From positions 28,080-92,079 of the forward strand of contig CAMCDX010000001.1 in the NCBI GenBank assembly GCA_945873695.1: DNA of 64,000 nt. The letters are read 5' to 3'. Each line of letters begins with the position of its first letter. Position 1 is the stretch's first letter. Position numbers and translations under genes: made by a program. Positions 36,137 to 44,723 of the stretch are shown piece after piece. The DNA comes from an uncultured Clostridia bacterium. GTDB taxonomy: Bacteria > Bacillota > Clostridia > Oscillospirales > Oscillospiraceae. Below the pieces are notes generated by a model. It was not told where the DNA came from and did no database searches. It saw nothing but the letters and a program-made list of their open reading frames with translations.

Positions 36137-36806
36137 TGCTACCTCCTTTCTGCGCCAGCGCCGCCTCCGCCTCCTCGCGGGTCAGAAAGACGGTTTTGCC
36201 GATTTCAGCAAAAGGAATATCGATATACTGCATGTTGTCATAGAATTGCGCATGTAGGTATCGCTCTGTTTCATATCCAAAAAATTCTTCAACTATCGCT
36301 TCTCTGCCATCAACAAATACATGTTCGCCCACCTTGCACGGCAGCACCACCAGCCGCCCGTCCTGCTCTGCTTGGATGATGTCACAGATCTGCTCTGGCG
36401 TCGTATTGAGCACATGTGCCGCCACCCTCAAAATGACTTCATCACTAAACGCTTTATGGAAGTCCTCCGGCTCCAGCCCTGTGTCCTCATACCGCATCAG
36501 CTTGTGCCGAAGTTCCGCATAGGCCCAGGCTGCGGTATACAGCAACGCTACAATACCTTCGGCGCTTTCAATACCATCCATAAGCCACTCCGGCATCATA
36601 TTGGACAAAGCATCATCGTCTGCCGGGAGTTCCGCATCTGGTATGTGCGTTTTGACAATATCCCTGGTAAGGTCAAACAGACTCACATCCGCATACTCAG
36701 GAGCAGATCCATATCCCCGTACCCAGGTCTCATGGTCCTTGATGTAAAACAGGTTCAGCGCCGCTTCCAGATTGTCCTTCGGCGTGTCAGTCGTCAGTCG
36801 TTTCAT
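36129..36806 (-). CDS. Hypothetical phage protein
   Basis: 225-aa ORF in phage operon. Confidence 0.65.
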   Translation of the reverse strand: MKRLTTDTPKDNLEAALNLFYIKDHETWVRGYGSAPEYADVSLFDLTRDIVKTHIPDAELPADDDALSNMMPEWLMDGIESAEGIVALLYTAAWAYAELRHKLMRYEDTGLEPEDFHKAFSDEVILRVAAHVLNTTPEQICDIIQAEQDGRLVVLPCKVGEHVFVDGREAIVEEFFGYETERYLHAQFYDNMQYIDIPFAEIGKTVFLTREEAEAALAQKGGSND

Positions 36807-37520
36807 TTCTTTTTACCTTCCATTCTCTCCAAAGTCCGGCGGCATACACTGCCCATCACCATACATGCTCTCATGCTCATTTTTTCTATGCTTCCCGACA
36901 AAGTTATGAGCAGCCGATTTTTCTCTACCTCGTCCTTCGGCACCCCACAAAACCCACAGCTTCTGAAATACTGTTCCAGGCTCTTACCGCCGCTATCTCC
37001 CTCACCTCTCTGCTCCCGCATCTTTCTGTCTTCGGCCACGATCTTGCTTGCGGTGTACCAAACTGCCTTTTGCAGAGCTTCATGACTGAGCTGCGAACTG
37101 TATCCAAAATTCATCTTTACATAGTCCGCTTTCCTGTCCAGGTATACCCGGATATCCAGCAGCTCCGCCGCCAATATTTCCGTGTTTCTATTGGCGTTTA
37201 CCAGTTCCCTTTGCGTATCCGCCAGCTCTTCCAGCTTCTCCGTGAACTCTCTGACCATCACCGCCTGGGCGTCAGTCAGCTCCGCGTTCATCTTCTGCGC
37301 GGCCGCCAAACGCTTCCCCAGCTCCGCCCTGGCCGTCTCGCTTTCTACCAGCAGCTTCTCCGCCTGTTCTGCCTGTTCCTCATACCTGGCCAGCTTTTCG
37401 CACACCTCGTCAAAATGTACGCAGCGGCAATAACCCGCGTTGCCTCCACATCCGTCGCATTCCAGGATATACGCATTCCCCCCCTGGGTCTCTCGCCGTC
37501 AATCTTTTCTGTTCCGCCAT
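36803..37520 (-). pseudogene. Coiled-coil phage protein frameshifted at a G7 tract
   Basis: MAEQKRLTARDPGG then removing one G restores NAYILECDGCGGNAGYCRCVHFDEVCEKLARYEEQAEQAEKLL...; ORF track shows only 36803-37405. Confidence 0.75.
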
Positions 37521-37728
37521 GCCTCATCTCTCCTTTTCCATCCACCTGCAGCGCAGGCACTTTTTTTGCGTTGATCCCCGTACAGTCGGCTTTCCCAAAC
37601 AGACGTTGTGCCGATATGTCTCATAGCACTTTGGTTTCCTCCGGCTTTCCTTCTTCACTTCGGATTCCCCCACATTTTGATCATCCGCTCTCTTGTCTGG
37701 GCATCCGCCGCCCGGTAGTCCTCCCACT

Positions 37729-37836
37729 CGTCGTCACAAAGTCCGCTCACCTTCGTTTCCGCCTTCGGCGAAAACTGCGTTCACTCCCTTGCTCCTCCTC
37801 TCCAACTTGAACCCGCTCCACTGGGCTTCAAGTTGG
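37729..37836. repeat. Family A repeat, copy 5, immediately after the terL stop
   Basis: ctcgtcgtcacaaagtccgctcaccttcgtttccgccttcggcgaaaactgcgttcactcccttgctcctcctctccaacttgaacccgctccactgggcttcaagtt. Confidence 0.9.
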
Positions 37837-39627
37837 TTATGAAGGTAGTCCCCACTTTTTCAGCAACATCCGCCTCGTCTCAGCGTCTGCCCTCTCATAA
37901 TCTTCTCTCATATCTTCCGTCCACTTCCGTTTCTCTCCGGCTGCCGCCTCCACGGTGTACCGCTGCTGTCCCCGGATGGCGTGGGCGATGGCCGCCGCCA
38001 TCACCAGGTCGTCGTGCTCTCCAGACGCCGCCTCCGGCTTCCGGTCCTTGCCGTATACAAAGGTCAGCATCTCCCCCAGTGTCTCGAAGCTCACCACCAG
38101 CTCCGGGGCCTCGTCCATGACCGTGTGGAGCCCCGCCAGAATGATGGGCCGTGTCTTGGGGCTGGTGACCCAGCCGAAGGACTTGACCATCTTGTTTTTG
38201 TAGGTGTCGAACCGCTCCCGCTGGTACAGGTTCGGGTAGTGCCACTCCTCCAGCTTCAGCTCCGGATAGGTGGAGAAGTTCACCTCCACGCCGATGAGCG
38301 CGTCGTTATAGTAATGCCCCAGGCAGAAGATCTGCCGGGCGTACAGGATCTCGCTGAGCGGGTGCTGCAGCTCCGCCACCTGGTGGCCGTCCGTGTTGTC
38401 GATGACGTGGGCCGTGAAGCAGTCGCTGCCCTCTCCGGCGGTGTCTCCGCCGATGACATATGGCCGCCCCGGCACCGGCTCCTCGTAAATACGGATAAAG
38501 TTGTTTTCCTTTCCACCCTCTGTAAACCGCCAGTTTTTGGGCTCTCCGCCCTCGATCTCCGGCTCGTCGTGCTGGAACAGGCCCATTCGCAGCGGCGTCG
38601 GTGTCGCCCGCCGCCGGGCCATGACGATGTCGTTGTCGAAGAACGGATCACCGGACAGCAGGAAGGCCTCGTCCGGTGTGTTTGGGTACTCCTGTCGGAA
38701 CAGCTGCTCGTCTCCGCCGCAGTTGGTCTTGATGCACCACCGCCGCCAGCTCAGCTGCTCCTCGTCGAGGCAAAGTCCGCTATACTCGCCCCGGCCTTTC
38801 GTCCAGGGCTCGAACCGCTCCCTTGCCTCTCCTCTCCCCACCGGACCCGCTTCGCTGGGCTCCGGCGGGGGCCCCATCATTGCCTTCTCCGCTTCTGTCC
38901 AGACGGTTCCTGGTTCTACCGGCTTGCGATACTCCGGCTCCATGTACCATGGCAGGAACACCGGCCGCCAGCCGTTGGTCCCGGCCACGGCTCCGTCCCA
39001 GAGGTCCTTGAACTCGTTGAAGCCGTTGGCGGTGCTTTCGATGATGACCATAGTGTCCGGATCATCCGGCACAGCCTGCATAATGCCCAGCAGCGTCTCC
39101 TTGACCTCTCCCGTCCAGAAGGCCAGCTCCGACAGATGCACGTTGTTGAAGGTCTCCGACCGGCCCACGCCCTTGCCGCCTGCCGTGACGCAGCTGATGC
39201 GGGACCGCAGCCCCGGCCGCCGCCGCTTCTCGTCCTCGTTCCGGGTGGGGTTCTCGAACACCAGTTCCTTGGCGTTGGAATTCTTCCGCATGGGCTGGAG
39301 CGCCTTGGGCAGGCAGTCGTAGAACAGCTTGTTCATGCGGAACAGGGCGCTGGTGGCCTTGTCCTGGTGTGCCACGATCAGGGTGTTCACCATGGGCCGG
39401 GTGGCGCTGTCCTGGAACATCAGGGCCTCTGTGGCGGTAGAGATACCCTCCTGCCGCCCCTTCAGCACGATCAGGCGCACCGGCCGTCCGGCCTGGTGCT
39501 CCTCCTTGATGATGCGGTACAGGTTCTCCTGCGCCGGCTTGAACTTCAGCTTCACCAGCTGCTGCTTCTTATCCCGGATGTACAGGTAGTTCTCGCAGTA
39601 TTCCTTTGGATTCCTAATGTTGATCAC
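37837..39627 (-). CDS. terL: Terminase large subunit
   Basis: VLKGRQEGISTATEALMF, SELAFWTGEVKETLLGIMQ, VIIESTANGFNEF, FRQEYPNTPDEAFLLSG; GTG start at 39627. Confidence 0.92.
   Translation of the reverse strand: MINIRNPKEYCENYLYIRDKKQQLVKLKFKPAQENLYRIIKEEHQAGRPVRLIVLKGRQEGISTATEALMFQDSATRPMVNTLIVAHQDKATSALFRMNKLFYDCLPKALQPMRKNSNAKELVFENPTRNEDEKRRRPGLRSRISCVTAGGKGVGRSETFNNVHLSELAFWTGEVKETLLGIMQAVPDDPDTMVIIESTANGFNEFKDLWDGAVAGTNGWRPVFLPWYMEPEYRKPVEPGTVWTEAEKAMMGPPPEPSEAGPVGRGEARERFEPWTKGRGEYSGLCLDEEQLSWRRWCIKTNCGGDEQLFRQEYPNTPDEAFLLSGDPFFDNDIVMARRRATPTPLRMGLFQHDEPEIEGGEPKNWRFTEGGKENNFIRIYEEPVPGRPYVIGGDTAGEGSDCFTAHVIDNTDGHQVAELQHPLSEILYARQIFCLGHYYNDALIGVEVNFSTYPELKLEEWHYPNLYQRERFDTYKNKMVKSFGWVTSPKTRPIILAGLHTVMDEAPELVVSFETLGEMLTFVYGKDRKPEAASGEHDDLVMAAAIAHAIRGQQRYTVEAAAGEKRKWTEDMREDYERADAETRRMLLKKWGLPS
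38761..38875. repeat. Family A repeat, copy 6, inside the terL CDS in an open frame
   Basis: ctcgtcgaggcaaagtccgctatactcgccccggcctttcgtccagggctcgaaccgctcccttgcctctcctctccccaccggacccgcttcgctgggctccggcgggggcccc. Confidence 0.9.
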
Positions 39628-39630
39628 TAC

Positions 39631-39857
39631 GTCGTCCTCACAAACTCCACTGTTTTCGCCCCCCGGCCTTGCCGAGGTCTCAATTCGTTCCGTTGCTCGA
39701 TCCCTATCCCCTCTGTCGCCTCCGGCGACATCTCCCCTTGATAAGGGGAGTCTTCCTCTCCCCACCGAACCCGCTACGACACCCGCAAGGGGTACGCCGC
39801 ATCCGTAGCGCTCCTTCGTCGCTGACGGCTGCGCAGTGGGCTTCGGTGGGGTCCCCC
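39631..39857. repeat. Composite repeat upstream of terL: family A tail, family C hairpin and nested family B (39781-39835)
   Basis: gtcgtcctcacaaactccact...cccctctgtcgcctccggcgacatctccccttgataaggggag...cctctccccaccgaacccgct[acccgcaaggggtacgccgcatccg...cggctgcgca]gtgggcttcggtgggg. Confidence 0.82.
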
Positions 39858-39903
39858 GAATCTCCGTCAGATATCCACGGTTTGGGTACCTGACGCAAAT
39901 ACG

Positions 39904-39934
39904 GCGTAGGGCGGGGCGCCCCCTCCCCGCCTCC
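39904..39934. repeat. Family D GC hairpin, third copy
   Basis: gcgtagggcggggcgccccctccccgcctcc. Confidence 0.75.
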
Positions 39935-40065
39935 TATTTCTTCTTGTAATTGTCCTTGCAGGCCGCTCTGCTCCGTCCGACGTACAACCGTTTCCCCGGC
40001 CTGTGCTTGTCCTCCCGCACCTTGCAGTAGCCGTATGCCGTTCCCGGGATGATGTCATAATTTCC

Positions 40066-40281
40066 TCAGGTGCCGCATTTCCGGCCCTCTACCGGCGGCC
40101 GCACCTTCAGTCTCCCCTGGGTCTCCAGGTCCTTGTAATAGGCCAGCTTCTCCTCGTGTGCCTGGTTGATTTCCAGCAGCATCTCAATGGTGTCCGCCGC
40201 ACGTCCGGCCAGAGGCATGTCCATCAGTCTCCCGCCGTTTTCCACATGTCTGAGATCTTCCAATACATCATCCAACAGCAT
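40066..40281 (-). CDS. Small phage protein
   Basis: MLLDDVLEDLRHVENGGRLMDMPLAGRAADTIEMLLEINQAHEEKLAYYKDLETQGRLKVRPPVEGRKCGT. Confidence 0.65.
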   Translation of the reverse strand: MLLDDVLEDLRHVENGGRLMDMPLAGRAADTIEMLLEINQAHEEKLAYYKDLETQGRLKVRPPVEGRKCGT

Positions 40282-40456
40282 TTTCTCCCGCTCCTTCCTC
40301 TTCAAAATCCTCCCTGGCCAGCAGCGCCTCGCGGTATTCCGCCAGCTCCCGTTTCCCGTCTCCGCCCTGGGTCAGCGCCCGATCCAGCTCCCATCTTTTG
40401 GTGTCCGCATCCTCCCGCAGCATCTTCCGAATGCGGTCTCTGGTTTCCTTCTTCAT
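40268..40456 (-). CDS. Small phage protein (62 aa)
   Basis: MKKETRDRIRKMLREDADTKRWELDRALTQGGDGKRELAEYREALLAREDFEEEGAGENAVG; start overlaps upstream stop as ATGA. Confidence 0.65.
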   Translation of the reverse strand: MKKETRDRIRKMLREDADTKRWELDRALTQGGDGKRELAEYREALLAREDFEEEGAGENAVG

Positions 40457-40968
40457 GGTCTTTTTCTCCTCCCTTGCAGGCTCCGCCGCCTGTCCTGTCC
40501 TGTCCTGTCCTGTCCTGTCCTGTCCTGTCCTGTCCGCGTCCTCTCTGGCTCCGTATCCCTCATGGGTGTCTTCCTCGTGGGTATTTTTTCTCCGTGTCTT
40601 CCGCCGGAGGTTGCGTTTGCCGGCAGCTGATTTCGCCTTCTCCAGTTGCAGACGGTGGGCGGGCTCACGCCGATCTCCCTTGCGATCTCCCCGTCGTTTG
40701 CGCCGGTCCGGTACAGCTCCTCCGCCCTTTCCCAGTTGACCTTCTTTCTGCCCGGCTTTGTCTGCGTCTCCACCGCTTTCGGTTCTGCTCTCTTTTTCAG
40801 GAACTCCGCTGCCGCTTCCGGTGTCTCCAGCTTTCCCCCGGCGATGAAGTATGTACACTTCTCCTCCGGCTGTGCCTTTCTGGTATGCCCCACCAGCCAT
40901 GCATAATCGCACATGTTCTTTCCGGGCTTCCCTCGGAAGGCGCATTCCTTACACCGAATCTCTTCCAT
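40453..40968 (-). CDS. HTH DNA-binding phage protein with N-terminal Cys motif and repeat-encoded C-terminus
   Basis: MEEIRCKECAFRGKPG...WERAEELYRTGANDGEIAREIGVSPPTVCNWRRR...RTGQDRTGQDRTGQDRR. Confidence 0.7.
   Translation of the reverse strand: MEEIRCKECAFRGKPGKNMCDYAWLVGHTRKAQPEEKCTYFIAGGKLETPEAAAEFLKKRAEPKAVETQTKPGRKKVNWERAEELYRTGANDGEIAREIGVSPPTVCNWRRRNQLPANATSGGRHGEKIPTRKTPMRDTEPERTRTGQDRTGQDRTGQDRRRSLQGRRKRP
40491..40535. repeat. Pentanucleotide tandem repeat (TGTCC)9
   Basis: Nine perfect consecutive tgtcc units inside the HTH CDS. Confidence 0.98.
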
Positions 40969-41347
40969 GTTCCTCCTCCAGCACTGATCCGCAGCAGGCA
41001 CAGATATACCGCCCCGCCGCCCTGGTGAACTGCGTCCCGCCGCAGTCCTGACACTTCAACTGATTGGTCCCATGTGCGTCAATGTTCCAGACCTCCGTTC
41101 GCTTTTTCCGCAGGTCCTCCATCTGCTTCCTGTCGCTGCGCAGGATCTCCAAGGCATCCTCCAGCACAAGATCCAGCCCGTATAAAGCCGCATGTGTGAA
41201 TACATTGCTAACGCCCAGCGCCCATCCTACCAGCAGAATGATGATACCGGGCCACAGCTGATGCTCCCAGAAGTTCCACGCTGCGATCCCCAAGTATGCC
41301 AACAACAGGATGGCCCAGGAGATTGCGTATTTCTTGTTCTTGTTCAT
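40949..41347 (-). CDS. Membrane protein with C-terminal zinc ribbon
   Basis: Two hydrophobic segments then LKCQDCGGTQFTRAAGRYICACCGSVLEEE. Confidence 0.7.
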   Translation of the reverse strand: MNKNKKYAISWAILLLAYLGIAAWNFWEHQLWPGIIILLVGWALGVSNVFTHAALYGLDLVLEDALEILRSDRKQMEDLRKKRTEVWNIDAHGTNQLKCQDCGGTQFTRAAGRYICACCGSVLEEEHGRDSV

Positions 41348-41358
41348 GTCGTTCTCCC

Positions 41359-41835
41359 TCACAGTAAGTAGTTTTTCAGATCCACCGATACAGCATGTAA
41401 TGGCAGCACCGGCTTGAACAGCTCGTCCAGCTTCTCCGTCCGAACGCTCTGCCTGGGGCCTCCGTAGTCCTTGCCGAAATAGATGTAATATTCCCATCCA
41501 TCCTTGGTCAGGCCCAGGCCCTGCAGATGCCCCACGGCATTCGTGTCCAGCCCCAGTTCCCGCAGCGGATACCCCGGCCGGATCATGGCGTCCGGGATGG
41601 AGAAGCTGATCCGTATGCCCTCCGCCGGGTCCTTCGGATCATAAAACCGTGTATTCTCAGTATTCTCATTTTTCCATTCCGGGTTCTGCTTGGCACACAG
41701 CGTGACTCCCGACATCCCCGGCGTGCTCCAGGCGAAGAAGTCCAGCCCTGTCAGCACGAATCTCCCCCGCTTGCACATCACCACGCCGTCATAAGTGAAC
41801 CGCTCTCCCATCCGGCATGGACACTCAATTTTCAT
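41359..41835 (-). CDS. Hypothetical phage protein
   Basis: 158-aa ORF in phage operon. Confidence 0.65.
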   Translation of the reverse strand: MKIECPCRMGERFTYDGVVMCKRGRFVLTGLDFFAWSTPGMSGVTLCAKQNPEWKNENTENTRFYDPKDPAEGIRISFSIPDAMIRPGYPLRELGLDTNAVGHLQGLGLTKDGWEYYIYFGKDYGGPRQSVRTEKLDELFKPVLPLHAVSVDLKNYLL

Positions 41836-43052
41836 GCCGCACCTGCCGCCTTTCTGATGGCGTCGGCCAGTGCATTCAGGGCCGCCCGCATCTTCCCCTG
41901 GTTCTCCGGTGTATCATGCTCCATGGCGTCCGCCATGCGGTTCACCGTGTCCTGGGCCTGATTGAACAGGACGCCGAACTTCACCAGGTTCTCGTTGGAG
42001 CTGAGTTTGGCCAGCTTGCCGGACTCCTCCGCCTGCTTCTTCGCCTCCCGGGCCGCCTTCTCCGCGTTCTGGAGGTTGACGTTGGCGGTCATGGCCTCCT
42101 CCCGGGCCTTCCGCAGGTCCTCTTGCAGTTTTTTGGCCTTCTCCTCCGCCGCGGCCAGGGCTTTCTCCTTGGCGTCCAGAATGGCCTGGCTGGACTTCCT
42201 TGCCTGAGAAAGTCCTTCCTCCCTGGCAGCGTCCAGCTCCTTTGGGTCCGTCCGGTACTCCACGGCTACGTCCACCGGCCGGGCTTTGAGCTCTGCCAGC
42301 TCCTTCTCTGCCCTGCGCAGCTCCTCTGCCTTCTGCTCCTCGGCCTGCCGTGCCCGCCGCTGCAGTTCTTTCAGTTGGCGCATATCCTGCTCCATCTTCT
42401 CCCGGGACTGCTCGGCCACCTCGGCTCTGGCCTTCATGGCCTCCATGGTCTGCCGGGCGGCGTCCCGCTCCTCGATGGCCTTTTTCAGCTCCTTTGTGGT
42501 CATGTCCGCAACGGACTTTTCCACGCCGTCCACGTCGTGTTTTTCCGCCGCGAACCGCTCCCGCTCAGAAACCGGCAAAGCCAAGAGCGCCAAGGCTTTG
42601 GAGGCTCCCAAATCCGCAATTTCTGCGGATTTGGAATACTCTCTGGCAAGCCTCATGAAGTCCTGTGCAGACCGCTCGGAAATGTCCACTTTTTCCCGCA
42701 GCCAGGGCAGCCACTCCCCGTGGGAGAGCTGCGCCTTGGCCTCGTTCAGCCGCTTTCCGATCTCGATAATGGACTGTCCCGCCTGCCGCTTGAATACGAG
42801 GATCTCTGCCTCGATGATCTCCAGTTCCCGAGGCTCCGCAGCCTGCGCCGCTTCCATGCCCATGGCCTCCGCCAGATAGGGCGCATCCGGGTCCTCTTCC
42901 CTTTTCGTCGCTGCCTCCATCTGCTCCCGGTAGTATCCGTCCGTCATCTTGTATGCCGCCGCCATGGGGTCCACAGGTCTCTTCTGCTCCGGCGAATCGA
43001 TCCCCAGCTCCACCGCCAGCTTCTTCGCCTGTTCCAGATCGCTCATGCTCAT
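41832..43052 (-). CDS. DUF3102-like protein with long coiled coil
   Basis: SIIEIGKRLNEAKAQLSHGEWLPWLREKVDISERSAQDFMRLAREYS. Confidence 0.82.
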   Translation of the reverse strand: MSMSDLEQAKKLAVELGIDSPEQKRPVDPMAAAYKMTDGYYREQMEAATKREEDPDAPYLAEAMGMEAAQAAEPRELEIIEAEILVFKRQAGQSIIEIGKRLNEAKAQLSHGEWLPWLREKVDISERSAQDFMRLAREYSKSAEIADLGASKALALLALPVSERERFAAEKHDVDGVEKSVADMTTKELKKAIEERDAARQTMEAMKARAEVAEQSREKMEQDMRQLKELQRRARQAEEQKAEELRRAEKELAELKARPVDVAVEYRTDPKELDAAREEGLSQARKSSQAILDAKEKALAAAEEKAKKLQEDLRKAREEAMTANVNLQNAEKAAREAKKQAEESGKLAKLSSNENLVKFGVLFNQAQDTVNRMADAMEHDTPENQGKMRAALNALADAIRKAAGAA

Positions 43053-44719
43053 GCCACATTACCTCTCTTTTTCTTTTCTTTCCCAAGCGCCCGGATATGC
43101 TCCAGCCACGCCGTTTCAAATTCCTCTACCTGCTTCGTCCTGGAACAGTTGCATTTTCCTCGGTTCTGCACCACCAAAAGGTCCTTCACATTCAGTTCCA
43201 GCGTGAAATACGGCTTGTCCGGCTCTTTTACCTTTCGAATGAAGAAAATGACCCGCTGGCCCTCTGCATGACTGTTCTTGTAGTTCGCCACGCAATGATT
43301 CAGCGCCTTTCCCTCCTGGTCCAGTTCCTCCGGAGCCTCACACAGCCGGATGATCAAACTGCCTCTGGTCCAGTTGAAACGCTTCAGTTCCTTCGCCCGT
43401 TTTTTGAACCCTTCCTTAAGCTTTCGGTTCTGCTCTTCCCGCTCCTTTCTCCGCTTTGCTTCCTCCCGGAGTCGCTGCTCCTGGACCAGTCTGTCATGCT
43501 CCCGCATCAGATTCTTCGGAAACCGGACATGGTCGTCTTCCAAGTCATAGCCCTCTCTTCTCGCGATTCTCCAGTAATCGTCGAGGATATTGCTGTCCAC
43601 TCGCTTATCCATCGCTTTCTGCTTCTTCAAATAGCGGACACACCGCATCATGGGAAGCCCTTCCTCCAGGATTCGATTGCACCACCATGTTCTCGCATCG
43701 ATGCAGTCTTTCAAATCTTCAGGAAGCCGTAGCTTCACCCCCTTCTCCAAGCAATTCCGATAAAACAGGAGTGTTGACTCCTCCCACTTCATATCCCGGC
43801 AAAATTGGAAGGCATCTTTGTCCAGCCCCAGCATTTTGAAAGGACGCACCTCTTTCCACCGGATCTCCTCCAGCTTCGGAACGCCTTTCGCCCGCTGGTA
43901 ACTGTATCGATGGCTTTCTGATTCAATCAGCTCTCCAACCAGGAAGCCGCATCCCTGTACCACCAGATTTTCAATGTTCCGGTGGCGCTGCCAAACGCGC
44001 AGATACGTCACTGGATATTTCTCTTTCGCCTGTTTCATGTACAGGTCCAGCTTGCTGTTTTCCGCCGTGGACCCTTCCAGAATGGCTGGGTCCCATGGGT
44101 ACACGACAGGCGCTTGACCCCAGTTGTCCAGGCATGTTTTCCGCTGCTCCCAGTGTCCGAAGAAGCTGATAGTTGACATACATTTCATGTATCCCATCAG
44201 CCGGACGACCTTCTTTTGCTCTACAATGTATGCTTCATAGGGCCGTACAGAAATCGTCTCAACGTTGTCCTTGTCCACATCCTGACTGACATACCATCCG
44301 ATCAGAACCAGCTTGTCCTCCAGCCGTTCCACAGTCATGGGCCACTCGCTTTCCAGCGTCTTTCCATTCCGACAGTTGGTGACATGCACCGCTTCTGCAG
44401 CACACTCACACATCGGGCAATGCACTTTGTCCCCGCTGAGCACGTCATGCTTCGTTACCGGGTCCAAATATCCGAACGGCGCCGGTGCGCAACTGTTATG
44501 GCATCCCCCCGCCTCGACCCGTGCAGCGTACATGGTCTGCCCGCATCCGCTGCACTTCAGTTCCACAGCTTTTTCCCACTGGTCCGTGAGAGGGTCCAGC
44601 ACTCTGGAGGCTTTGTATCGGATCATGTGCTTCCTGAATTTTCCTTTGCTTTTCAGCCAGGGGAGCAGCCCCTCCGGAGGCTCCAGCGGCAGATCCTTGG
44701 AATAGTCTCTCTGCTCCAT
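43049..44719 (-). CDS. PcfJ-like protein
   Basis: EGKALNHCVANYKNSHAEGQRVIFFIRKVKEPDKPYFTLELN. Confidence 0.8.
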   Translation of the reverse strand: MEQRDYSKDLPLEPPEGLLPWLKSKGKFRKHMIRYKASRVLDPLTDQWEKAVELKCSGCGQTMYAARVEAGGCHNSCAPAPFGYLDPVTKHDVLSGDKVHCPMCECAAEAVHVTNCRNGKTLESEWPMTVERLEDKLVLIGWYVSQDVDKDNVETISVRPYEAYIVEQKKVVRLMGYMKCMSTISFFGHWEQRKTCLDNWGQAPVVYPWDPAILEGSTAENSKLDLYMKQAKEKYPVTYLRVWQRHRNIENLVVQGCGFLVGELIESESHRYSYQRAKGVPKLEEIRWKEVRPFKMLGLDKDAFQFCRDMKWEESTLLFYRNCLEKGVKLRLPEDLKDCIDARTWWCNRILEEGLPMMRCVRYLKKQKAMDKRVDSNILDDYWRIARREGYDLEDDHVRFPKNLMREHDRLVQEQRLREEAKRRKEREEQNRKLKEGFKKRAKELKRFNWTRGSLIIRLCEAPEELDQEGKALNHCVANYKNSHAEGQRVIFFIRKVKEPDKPYFTLELNVKDLLVVQNRGKCNCSRTKQVEEFETAWLEHIRALGKEKKKRGNVA

Positions 44720-44723
44720 GCCG

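Noticed and set aside
27695-39857. Repeats considered as a CRISPR array
   Set aside because: Copies are kilobases apart, not regularly spaced, with hairpin structure and no cas genes in the window.
40491-40535. (TGTCC)9 considered as an iteron/replication origin
   Set aside because: Unit too short, lies inside a CDS and far from the Rep gene; a contingency repeat is simpler.
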